Shown: positions 19,450 to 26,365 of the stretch, piece after piece
Layout: every line of letters starts with the position of its first letter
Position numbering within the stretch: the first letter of the stretch is position 1
NCBI GenBank assembly: GCA_017858325.1
Contig: JAFMBT010000006.1
Coordinates: forward strand, 1-64,000
Direction of reading: 5' to 3'
Length of the DNA: 64,000 nucleotides
Origin: Candidatus Planktophila sp.
GTDB taxonomy: Bacteria > Actinomycetota > Actinomycetes > Nanopelagicales > Nanopelagicaceae
Made by a program: the position numbers and the translations under genes
The notes under the pieces: model-generated
Database searches by the model: none
What the model was told of the DNA's origin: nothing
What the model saw: the letters and a program-made list of their open reading frames with translations, nothing else

Positions 19450-20202
19450 TTACTCTCCAGCTGCGCGATTTTCGCGAAGTCGAGTAACTGCCTCTTCCGC
19501 TAACTGCTGATCAAAGATTTGATCTCGCGAAGGTGCTGCAGCAGCGAGTGCTTCTCGCTCTAGCCTCTCCTGCTCCTCACTCCACTTACCTGGTTCAGTT
19601 AAATCAATAATGCGCTTGGATGGAACTGCCTTTGCGGCATGAACATAAGTTGGAACAGGAATGCTCTGTGGATCCCATTCAGTCGCTGCCTGTTGGCTAC
19701 CTTTTGGCAAAATTGTTACGCCAGTGATCTCACGTTCAGATAATGGGATCCAGTGTTCGTTTACGGTATGCGGTGTAATTACCTCTGCCAAGTTAGTAGT
19801 TGAAATACCAGCATTTGTGCGAAGCAGTTCACCCCGACGTCGTTTTGCAATTTTCTCACTATTGCTTTCGTGGCGAACATGTGCAAGATAGAAGATAAAT
19901 CCTGCAACTGGTAAAAGTAAAAGAGTCCACGTTACTGTTTGCATAATTGCACCAATCAATGTCAGTAAGAAAGATAAAACAATTAATGCGAAGAAAAGTC
20001 TTCTCCGCATCATCCTCATTTGATGAGCTCTCACTCGGTCCACCTCAGAGAGTGGACTTAAATTTCCTGCGACTACTTCCAGGGCGCTGCGATATCTCTG
20101 AGCGCTTTTTCCTGTGAATTCGTTTCGGCTATCAATCCAGCGTGGCAGAAAGTAGGAAACCCACATGCCAATAATCGCTAGATAGATAATTCCGGAAGCC
20201 AT
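19450..20202 (-). CDS. GlpR/SepX-like actinobacterial division membrane protein
   Basis: 250 residues: N-terminal transmembrane helix (about 4-20), cytoplasmic linker, a transmembrane hairpin (about 70-88 and 92-107), then a long soluble tail. The tail contains WDPQSIPVPTYVHAAKA (176-192), resembling the W-x-P...PxPTY motif I recall from SepX/GlpR tails, and an acidic Glu/Ala-rich end. In Corynebacterium GlpR is the membrane receptor of the gephyrin-like Glp; SepX is its Streptomyces homologue. Here it follows a gephyrin-like gene and rimJ, as Rv0996 follows moeA1 and rimJ in M. tuberculosis. Assignment is from topology, motif and synteny; no catalytic domain is seen. Confidence 0.75.
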   Translation of the reverse strand: MASGIIYLAIIGMWVSYFLPRWIDSRNEFTGKSAQRYRSALEVVAGNLSPLSEVDRVRAHQMRMMRRRLFFALIVLSFLLTLIGAIMQTVTWTLLLLPVAGFIFYLAHVRHESNSEKIAKRRRGELLRTNAGISTTNLAEVITPHTVNEHWIPLSEREITGVTILPKGSQQAATEWDPQSIPVPTYVHAAKAVPSKRIIDLTEPGKWSEEQERLEREALAAAAPSRDQIFDQQLAEEAVTRLRENRAAGE

Positions 20203-20281
20203 GGTGGGACAAGGTTACGCGGTGCTCACCTGACTTCTTTGGATTTGCCCCCTACTCGTCTGCACTTTTTTATCTTACTTT

Positions 20282-20869
20282 TTACTCAATGCTTGCATTC
20301 TCCTTCACGAAAGTTACGTGATCTCTCCACTGTCCATCGATATGAAGGTAGCGAGCTCGGCTACCTTCGAGGATATAGCCCGCCTTCTCTGCAACTCTTC
20401 GTGATGGCGCATTTTCAGGGCGAATATTGATTTCAATACGATGCAAGCCCAGTTGGCTAAAACCAAAACTAGTCACTAGCTCCACGGCCTGGGTGGTAAA
20501 GCCGCGATTGGCATAGTCTCGCGCAATCCAATAGCCAATATGTGCACCCCGCAGGGCCCCATAAATAACACCGCCCATTGTTATCTGACCAATGAGTTCG
20601 CCACCTCGCCAGATAACAAATGAATATGAGCGGCCGTGGCGGGCTTCACGATTACATGTTCGAACCATTGAAAAAAATGATGGGAGTTGAGGCTGGCCAA
20701 TAGTTGCCGAAGGCCCTGATGGAACTAGCGGAAGTGTTGCCTCCCATTGCCCTAGCCAATCACGATTCTGGTTACGTACGCGATTCCACTTAATGCGATC
20801 TCTCAGACGCAGCGGTCTTAACTCCAGTTCGCCGTCACTGAGAAGAATGGGCCAGTGCTGTGATGACAT
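20282..20869 (-). CDS. rimJ: RimJ-like GNAT N-acetyltransferase
   Basis: GNAT-fold acetyltransferase of the RimJ/RimL type, which acetylate protein N-termini; the true substrate is unknown here. The 195-residue product has LRPLRLRDRIKWNRVR near residue 17, the beta4 strand AHIGYWIARDYANRGFTTQA near 108 with the acetyl-CoA pyrophosphate loop (ANRGFT), HRIEINIRPENAPSRRVAEKAGY near 142 (catalytic Asn/Ser region) and a C-terminal YLHIDGQWRDHVTF. It lies 5 bp after the gephyrin-like gene and precedes the GlpR-like gene, with 79 bp between the last two. Confidence 0.9.
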   Translation of the reverse strand: MSSQHWPILLSDGELELRPLRLRDRIKWNRVRNQNRDWLGQWEATLPLVPSGPSATIGQPQLPSFFSMVRTCNREARHGRSYSFVIWRGGELIGQITMGGVIYGALRGAHIGYWIARDYANRGFTTQAVELVTSFGFSQLGLHRIEINIRPENAPSRRVAEKAGYILEGSRARYLHIDGQWRDHVTFVKENASIE

Positions 20870-20874
20870 AGCTT

Positions 20875-21801
20875 TTAAATATAACGACGCTCGAGCACGA
20901 CGACGGTTACTTCTGCGCCAGATTCCAGAGAGGTCGTGCCTTCTGGGATCGCAATAAATGCATTTGCATCCGAGAGCGTGGTCTGCTCATCCTGCGCCGA
21001 CGAGTTGCCTTTGCCTAGCGGTGAAATTGATTTTCCATTTTCGGATAAGACTCCCCGAACATATGATCGCAAATCATCTGGTGATCTAATTGCCTTATCG
21101 AGCTTAGCTTTAATTGATGGTCGATGAATAGTTGCTGCCCCTAACATCGTCCTAATCATTGGGCGGATAAATAACTCGAAGGATATATATGCCGCGATGG
21201 GATCACCTGGAAGAGTAACTACAGGGGTCTTATCAGGCCCAATTGTTCCAAAATTATGTCGGCCACTTGATTCGATCGCGAGCTTAATGGTTGTGATCTC
21301 TCCGATTCCTGAAAGTGTTCTTGTGATGAGATCGAATGAATCATCATTGCGCTCACCGCTAATGATTATCAGATCTGCTCGCACTAATTGATCTTCAATA
21401 ACATCTTTTAACTCTACTTCGTTATTTGGAATTGTATGCACTCGATATGCGACGGCGCCTGTTTCACGAACGGCGGTGGTAAGTAACCAAGAATTAGTCT
21501 CATACTCTTCATCTGCACCAAGACTCTGACCTGGTTCAACTAAATCTGGACCGGCAGAGAGTACGACAACTCGTGGATGAGGACGCGTTAAAAGATGATC
21601 GCGACCAATCGATGCGGCGAGGCCGATCTGAGTCGAACGAATACGACTGCCCTCTTTCAGAACTAAACGCTCACCGGCGTAGACATCGGCGGCCAACGTT
21701 GCCCCGTGCGCATCCAGAAGGGGCATATCAAAAGGTTCAAGGGGGTGACAGAGAGCAAGGAGGGATGAGAGAAACTCATCAACTTTCATGTGCTCTGCCA
21801 T
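20875..21801 (-). CDS. Shortened MoeA/gephyrin-like protein (Glp-like), probably non-enzymatic
   Basis: Homologous to MoeA but only 308 residues against the usual 400 or so. Residues 1-43 match the start of domain I; the protein then jumps at about 44-50 straight to the segment after domain II (GSRIRSTQIGLAASIG), so domain II with its SAMDGYA motif is missing. In the MogA-like domain III the SGGVSxGxxD signature has become SGERNDDSFD (148-157) and LPGNPVS is LPGDPIA (197-203). Domain IV (about 225-305) remains. These losses argue against molybdenum insertion. Neighbours rimJ and a GlpR/SepX-like gene fit the corynebacterial Glp-GlpR division module. Alternative: decaying moeA, but the frame is intact and the promoter is well formed. 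Confidence 0.8.
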   Translation of the reverse strand: MAEHMKVDEFLSSLLALCHPLEPFDMPLLDAHGATLAADVYAGERLVLKEGSRIRSTQIGLAASIGRDHLLTRPHPRVVVLSAGPDLVEPGQSLGADEEYETNSWLLTTAVRETGAVAYRVHTIPNNEVELKDVIEDQLVRADLIIISGERNDDSFDLITRTLSGIGEITTIKLAIESSGRHNFGTIGPDKTPVVTLPGDPIAAYISFELFIRPMIRTMLGAATIHRPSIKAKLDKAIRSPDDLRSYVRGVLSENGKSISPLGKGNSSAQDEQTTLSDANAFIAIPEGTTSLESGAEVTVVVLERRYI

Positions 21802-21813
21802 AATCTCACCATA
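21802..21813 (-). promoter_or_regulatory. Leaderless -10 box of the gephyrin-like gene
   Basis: Minus-strand TATGGT (21813-21808) lies six bases before the ATG at 21801. This supports M1 rather than the alternative ATG four codons later. Confidence 0.55.
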
Positions 21814-21844
21814 CTTGTTCGAGCTACTGAAATCGGGGATTGAC

Positions 21845-22402
21845 GTGAACTTTGCCGAACAAAAGTCTCATCTTCGAAATCACTATCGTCAAAAACGTAA
21901 AGTTCATCGCACTGATGTTACTTATACATATCTGATGGATTCTCCTGAATTTCAAAGTGCGCGAGTAATTGCTAGCTACATCTCCTATGGTGATGAACCC
22001 AACACAATTGATCTCAATGAAGCGATTCTTAAAAGTGGAAGAACGCTACTTCTCCCACGAGTTAATTCAGATACAGATGTGCCTTCTTTAGATTGGATCC
22101 CATGGGAAGGCGATACATCACAACTCACTAGCCGAGGCAAAATGCTGGAGCCGATTGGTGACGCTGATATTAGAACTGAACTTATCGATGTAGTGATCAC
22201 TCCTGCCCTACAGATTGATGTGGAAGGTTATCGACTTGGTCAAGGCGGTGGTTATTACGATCGCGCACTAAGCCAACTAGCTGCTTGGAAAGTCGCCTTG
22301 ATTTTTCCGGAAGAGTTTTCATCAGATCTTCTTCCACGTGAAGAACATGATATTCCGGTCAATGCTTTCGCCACAGACGAAAAAATCGTTCGGATTAATT
22401 AA
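21845..22402 (+). CDS. 5-formyltetrahydrofolate cyclo-ligase
   Basis: Converts 5-formyl-THF to 5,10-methenyl-THF using ATP, returning a storage folate to one-carbon metabolism. I start at GTG 21845 (VNFAEQKSHLRNHYRQKRK, 185 residues) with GGGGA six bases upstream; the frame extends to 21788 but that part overlaps the divergent gene. Signatures: N-terminal KxxLRxxYRxKR, IASYISYGDEPNT near residue 41 and the folate/ATP loop RLGQGGGYYDRAL near 133. Its position divergent to a moeA-like gene is conserved in Actinobacteria, where galU normally lies between; galU is absent here. Its stop overlaps the convergent acyl-CoA dehydrogenase by 4 bp. Confidence 0.93.
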   Translation: MNFAEQKSHLRNHYRQKRKVHRTDVTYTYLMDSPEFQSARVIASYISYGDEPNTIDLNEAILKSGRTLLLPRVNSDTDVPSLDWIPWEGDTSQLTSRGKMLEPIGDADIRTELIDVVITPALQIDVEGYRLGQGGGYYDRALSQLAAWKVALIFPEEFSSDLLPREEHDIPVNAFATDEKIVRIN

Positions 22403-23541
22403 GGAAGATTTCGCGCCATCACAATACGTTGTACCTGATTGGTACCCTCATAGATTTGAGTAAGTTTGGCATCGCGCATCATTCTCTCTACTGGATAATC
22501 TGAAACATATCCGTATCCACCAAGAACTTGTACCGCATCGGTCGTTACCTTCATTGCAACATCGCTGGCAAATGTTTTACTTGCTGATGAAAAGAACCTG
22601 AGATCTTTATCATTTCGCTCACTCTTTGCAGCTGCGGCGTATGTGAGCTGACGGGCTGCCTCGATATTCATCGCCATATCAGCCAAGATAAATTGGATGG
22701 CTTGAAACTCGAAGATCTCTTTTCCGAATTGTTTACGCTCATGTGAATACTTCTCAGCGGCATCGAGTGCACCCTGGGCTATTCCAAGGGCTTGCGCGGC
22801 AATAGTGATTCGCGTGTGGTCGAGAGTATCCATTGCGATTGCAAAGCCTTTGCCTACTTCACCAATTCGACGATCATCAGAGATTTCAATATTATCAAAA
22901 TACACTTCACGTGTCGGTGATCCTCGAAATCCCATCTTCTTCTCAGGTGCGCCAAATGAAATGCCTGAATCAGACTTTTCTACAATAAATGCAGTAATTC
23001 CTTTTGACCCTTTACTCGGATCTGTCTGTGCGATGACCGTATAAAACTCAGAGACACCAGCATTAGAAATCCACTTTTTACTTCCATTAAGTAACCAACC
23101 GGACGATGTTCGTTCCGCCTTTGTCTTAAGTGCTGTCGCATCTGAACCCGCCTCTGATTCCGAGAGACAGTATGAAAATCCTTTTCCTTGCGCAAGTGCG
23201 GGTAGCCAGCGCTTTTTCTGCTCTTCATCCCCGCCTAAGATCAACGGAAGTGATCCTAATTTATTTACTGCCGGGATAAGCGAAGAAGATGCACATACTC
23301 GAGCTACCTCTTCAATAATAATCGCAACTGCTAGGGCATCTGCTCCTTCCCCGCCGAATTTATCGGGGACATGTGCTGCATGAAGATTGGCTTTGATTAA
23401 GGCATCTGCCGCCTCTTGCGGATAGCGATGATCTTCATCAACGGCATGTGCGTGAGGTGCAATCTCTTTCTCAGCAAGAGCGCGAACACTCTCTCGGAGA
23501 TCCTGATACTCGGTCGGCAGATTAAATAGATCTGATGTCAT
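22399..23541 (-). CDS. Acyl-CoA dehydrogenase
   Basis: FAD-dependent alpha,beta-dehydrogenation of an acyl-CoA. The 380-residue length suits the short/branched-chain subfamilies. Features: N-terminal helical domain (1-120), FAD/substrate motif YCLSESEAGSDATALKT near residue 128, KKWISNAGVSEFYTVIAQT near 158, C-terminal helices with RKQFGKEIFEFQAIQF near 265, VLGGYGYVSDYPVERMMRD near 340 and the catalytic Glu in TQIYEGTNQVQRIVM near 363. The chain-length preference cannot be read off; branched-chain amino acid catabolism is one option. Its start codon is immediately next to the stop of the CopD-CtaG gene. Confidence 0.93.
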   Translation of the reverse strand: MTSDLFNLPTEYQDLRESVRALAEKEIAPHAHAVDEDHRYPQEAADALIKANLHAAHVPDKFGGEGADALAVAIIIEEVARVCASSSLIPAVNKLGSLPLILGGDEEQKKRWLPALAQGKGFSYCLSESEAGSDATALKTKAERTSSGWLLNGSKKWISNAGVSEFYTVIAQTDPSKGSKGITAFIVEKSDSGISFGAPEKKMGFRGSPTREVYFDNIEISDDRRIGEVGKGFAIAMDTLDHTRITIAAQALGIAQGALDAAEKYSHERKQFGKEIFEFQAIQFILADMAMNIEAARQLTYAAAAKSERNDKDLRFFSSASKTFASDVAMKVTTDAVQVLGGYGYVSDYPVERMMRDAKLTQIYEGTNQVQRIVMARNLP

Positions 23542-25359
23542 TTAATTCTCTTTTCTCGAGTTCAGTGATTGCAAGTATGCGTTGTATTGAGCAAGTTCAT
23601 CATCTTCACCCATTGCAGCCATACGTTCTTCATTTCGATCTATGCGACGCGTCTCTTTGGCATCCTCACGCATCCACTGAATAAAGGTCGCAATGAGAGC
23701 AAGAATAATTGGTATCTCACCCATTGCCCAACTGACGCTTCCGCCTGCTCGCTGATCGGCCAGGAGATCTCCCGAAAGCCAAGGAGCGCCTTGTAAGGCG
23801 TAAAACCCCTTATCGACCAGGGTTGTTGAGGCCAGAAGCGCGATTGAGAAGAAGGCATGAATCGCCATAGTCGCAAGGAGAATGACGATGCGGAGAAGAT
23901 GGTGCACTCGCCGAGGATTGGGATCAATCCCAACAATGATCATAAAGAAGAGAAAACCAACAGCGATAAAGTGAATGTTCATCAAGAGATGTCCTGCATG
24001 AGAGGCCATCAGCGTTCCGAACAAGTCGGTGAAGTAGAGAACAAATAAAGATCCATCAAATAAGATCAACGCAATCACTGGATGAGTAATAATCATTCCA
24101 TATCGAGAATGCAGTAAGGCGAGAAGGATTCCACGCGGTCCACGCTCTTCCCTAGTACGTCCTTGTGGCAGCGTGCGCAGAGCCAGGGTAATCGGTGCAC
24201 CAAGTACCAAGCCGATGGGAGCAATCATTCCTAGCGTCATGTGGGCAACCATGTGATATTCAAATGAATACATTGCATACACACCTAGGCCACCACTTGT
24301 TGCAAAATCTAAGGCGGAAATACCAAGTGCGAATGCAATTGTTCGGCCAACCGGCCACGAGTCTCCGCGCTTTTTTAAAATGACAACGCCCTTAATATAG
24401 AGAGCGACTGCCAAAACAAGGAGGCCGATAAAGAAGAGGTCTGGTTCATAGGCAAAGAGAATACGACGCAGAGTTGGTTCGGCAGGAATAACTGGATCAA
24501 CAATACGATCAGGGCTGGCATTAACTGAAAGCCAGATACCGATTGCCGTGATCGCCGCCATGAGAGCTGCTTCATAACCGATTAATCGAGTAAGAATTGC
24601 CCAATTTATCTCTGACTTCATAGCCAGGTTTTTCTTGTGGAGATAACCAATAAAGATAAGGACTACGGCAAAGAGAGCCTTCAGAATGATTACTCGGGCA
24701 TATGTTGTATCCCAGGCATCTTTAAAATTCAGTCGTGCCCACGCATTTACTACGCCGCTCAAAATAACAACAATGGCAGCCCACAGAGCCATCACGCTAA
24801 ATCGTTCGATCGCAATCTTTCGATCAACAATCGGAATAAAGGTGATCGCAAAAAGCCCACCCACCCAGAGCGATAATCCGATGACATGCAAAATCATCGA
24901 CCCTGTGGCTAGAGCATGTGATCCACCTGAGACAGAGTGACTTTCCAGAGCGGGCGCTGCTATCGCAACAATAGAGATAATTAGTAAGGCCATCGTTGGG
25001 ATTACTCGGCGCACTTTTAGCAATAAGTAGCCAACAAAGAAAGCGGCAAGGGTTTGTGCGACTAAATATCGACCTAAAGTTACCTGGGTGACAAAAGATT
25101 GAAGTGATGTCAGATCGAGAGCGTCGATAAAACTTGTATCCAAGATATTGGCAAAGGTTGTAATCAGAAAGATTGTGCTGGAGGCAAACCAGAGAAGAGC
25201 AAAGAGTGAAGCTCTCTGCCGAAGCTTGAGCGATACCTCTTGTAGGGATCCCTCTTTATTGATGAGTAAGAATGTGAAGGCAAGTAGAAATCCAACGACA
25301 ATAAAACTTGATAGATAGGTGAGGTACTTGCTAGCTAAGAGCAGCAGATCGATCTGCAT
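23542..25359 (-). CDS. CopD - CtaG fusion membrane protein (copper handling / cytochrome oxidase assembly)
   Basis: 605 residues, roughly 15 hydrophobic helices. The N-terminal half (about 1-285) is CopD-like, with HVIGLSLWVGGLFAI near residue 152 and RFSVMALWAAI. The C-terminal half (about 295-570) is a caa3-type CtaG domain: YEFHMVAHMTLGMIAPIGLV near 367, LALRTLPQGRTREERGPRG, HAGHLLMNIHFIAVGFLFF near 457 and VGIDPNPRRVHHLLR. The fusion is common in Actinobacteria and is thought to deliver copper to cytochrome c oxidase. It ends in a charged cytoplasmic tail. It lies 2 bp after copC and directly before the acyl-CoA dehydrogenase, which suggests one transcript. Confidence 0.9.
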   Translation of the reverse strand: MQIDLLLLASKYLTYLSSFIVVGFLLAFTFLLINKEGSLQEVSLKLRQRASLFALLWFASSTIFLITTFANILDTSFIDALDLTSLQSFVTQVTLGRYLVAQTLAAFFVGYLLLKVRRVIPTMALLIISIVAIAAPALESHSVSGGSHALATGSMILHVIGLSLWVGGLFAITFIPIVDRKIAIERFSVMALWAAIVVILSGVVNAWARLNFKDAWDTTYARVIILKALFAVVLIFIGYLHKKNLAMKSEINWAILTRLIGYEAALMAAITAIGIWLSVNASPDRIVDPVIPAEPTLRRILFAYEPDLFFIGLLVLAVALYIKGVVILKKRGDSWPVGRTIAFALGISALDFATSGGLGVYAMYSFEYHMVAHMTLGMIAPIGLVLGAPITLALRTLPQGRTREERGPRGILLALLHSRYGMIITHPVIALILFDGSLFVLYFTDLFGTLMASHAGHLLMNIHFIAVGFLFFMIIVGIDPNPRRVHHLLRIVILLATMAIHAFFSIALLASTTLVDKGFYALQGAPWLSGDLLADQRAGGSVSWAMGEIPIILALIATFIQWMREDAKETRRIDRNEERMAAMGEDDELAQYNAYLQSLNSRKEN

Positions 25360-25361
25360 CC

Positions 25362-25898
25362 TTATCTCTCTTTAAAGATCTTGCGAGCGTAGACACCCAT
25401 TCCGATTAAGATGAGAATTGATAAGCCAAGGAGAAAAATGACGAAGATATTGGTTGCAAGATTACTTCCAATTGGCTGAGCTGGCGTTGGCGTTACGGGT
25501 TCTGGAACTGCTGAGGCTGATGGTGTCGTCAGAACCACCGCTGAATAATTAAATGTAAACGAACCCTCTAATGGAAGATCTGCCTCAGCCAGAAGCATGT
25601 ATGCCACTGTATAAATTCCTGATGTGACAAGTGGCTTCATCTCTGCAACAGCTTCGGTACCTAATACGGTGAGGATGCCAGTATCAACTCTCTGGCCGTT
25701 TGGGTCCGTGACGATAATGTCATTACCTTCTTCAATCAGCGGAAGCTCGGTTGTAATTGTCACCGCACTTGGACCAGTTTTGATTGTTGTTCCTGCGATT
25801 GGGCTAGTCGCAACAACTGTGTTGGCAAATGCCGCTGGGATATTGAAAAGAGTCGCAGCGAGAGCGAGTCCAGCAATTGTCTTTGCCACGCTCTTCAC
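25362..25898 (-). CDS. CopC-domain secreted protein without histidine ligands
   Basis: I start at GTG 25898 (VKSVAKTIAGLALAATL, 178 residues) because GGGAGA precedes it at five bases; ATG 25922 adds eight non-signal residues. A signal peptide ends near AAFA, followed by a CopC-like beta domain (TSPIAGTTIKTGP... LVTSGIYTVAYMLL... GSFTFNYS), a Pro/Ala/Thr linker and a C-terminal transmembrane helix (about 150-170) with a short KIFKER tail. Copper-binding CopC starts the mature chain with His and has an Asp-Gly-His motif; here those sites read NTVV and AEADLP, and the mature chain has no histidine or cysteine. It may be a structural partner of CopD. Confidence 0.85.
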   Translation of the reverse strand: MKSVAKTIAGLALAATLFNIPAAFANTVVATSPIAGTTIKTGPSAVTITTELPLIEEGNDIIVTDPNGQRVDTGILTVLGTEAVAEMKPLVTSGIYTVAYMLLAEADLPLEGSFTFNYSAVVLTTPSASAVPEPVTPTPAQPIGSNLATNIFVIFLLGLSILILIGMGVYARKIFKER

Positions 25899-25924
25899 AT
25901 GATCTCCCTCATCGATTCGCATCT

Positions 25925-25947
25925 ATAGTCTCACTTCCTTAGACTAT
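25925..25947. promoter_or_regulatory. Inverted repeat upstream of copC, possible operator
   Basis: ATAGTCT (25925-25931) and AGACTAT (25941-25947) form a 7-bp perfect dyad with 9-bp spacing, centred about 38 bp before the copC start. The right-hand arm on the minus strand (GACTAT) could double as a -10 box, so a bound regulator would block the promoter. No known copper-regulator consensus is recognised. Confidence 0.4.
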
Positions 25948-26010
25948 GCACCTAACCTGTGGTGAAAATCATTTTACCCTCGCGCCCAGCTAAGTGAAAG
26001 GAATGTGACG

Positions 26011-26214
26011 ATGCCTACATATCAATACGCCTGTAGCGCCTGTGATCACGCCTTTGAAGCGGTGCAATCATTCTCAGAAGATGCTCTGACCGTTTGCCCT
26101 GAATGTAAAGGTGAAATTCGAAAAGTTTATTCCAGTGTCGGGGTGGTCTTTAAAGGTTCTGGCTTCTATAAAACGGATTCCGTAAAACCGGCACCGTCAA
26201 CAAGTACCGAGTAG
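26011..26214 (+). CDS. FmdB-family zinc-ribbon protein
   Basis: A 67-residue protein starting MPTYQYACSACDHAFEAVQ. GAAAGGA lies nine bases before ATG 26011, which decides against the in-frame GTG at 26005. Two CxxC pairs (CSAC near residue 8 and CPEC near 29) form a zinc ribbon, and KVYSSVGVVFKGSGFYKTD is the conserved FmdB tail. FmdB-like proteins are proposed transcriptional or ribosome-associated regulators; function is not established. Stands alone between divergent copC and the tiny minus-strand frame. Confidence 0.93.
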   Translation: MPTYQYACSACDHAFEAVQSFSEDALTVCPECKGEIRKVYSSVGVVFKGSGFYKTDSVKPAPSTSTE

Positions 26215-26224
26215 GGGTAAACCC

Positions 26225-26338
26225 CTAGCTATCGTGATGTGGTGGTTTATCCGATTTGATATCTTCATCACGTTTTAGATCAATATCCTCACGTGGATCT
26301 CGTTCATCTTCGGTTATCGCTGGGAATAATTCGCTCAT
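26225..26338 (-). CDS. Possible 37-residue acidic microprotein
   Basis: An ATG at 26338 opens a 37-codon frame ending in TAG, reading MSELFPAITEDERDPRED at its start and ending KPPHHDS. GGGA sits eight bases before the ATG and TACTAT (26353-26348, minus) could be a -10 box back to back with the MMPL promoter. The composition is very acidic and charged, without hydrophobic stretches. It fills the otherwise empty fmdB-MMPL gap. No family is recognised. It could be a chance frame. Confidence 0.4.
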   Translation of the reverse strand: MSELFPAITEDERDPREDIDLKRDEDIKSDKPPHHDS

Positions 26339-26353
26339 AATTATCCCATAGTA

Positions 26354-26365
26354 CATACTTACGCG
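26354..26365 (+). promoter_or_regulatory. Leaderless -10 box of the MMPL gene
   Basis: CATACT (26354-26359) is followed by six bases and GTG 26366. The first base departs from TANNNT, so this is a weaker example. Confidence 0.45.

Noticed and set aside
20875-21801. Calling this gene a normal molybdopterin molybdenumtransferase MoeA
   Set aside because: Domain II is missing and the SGGVS and LPGNPVS motifs are altered, so enzymatic MoeA is unlikely.
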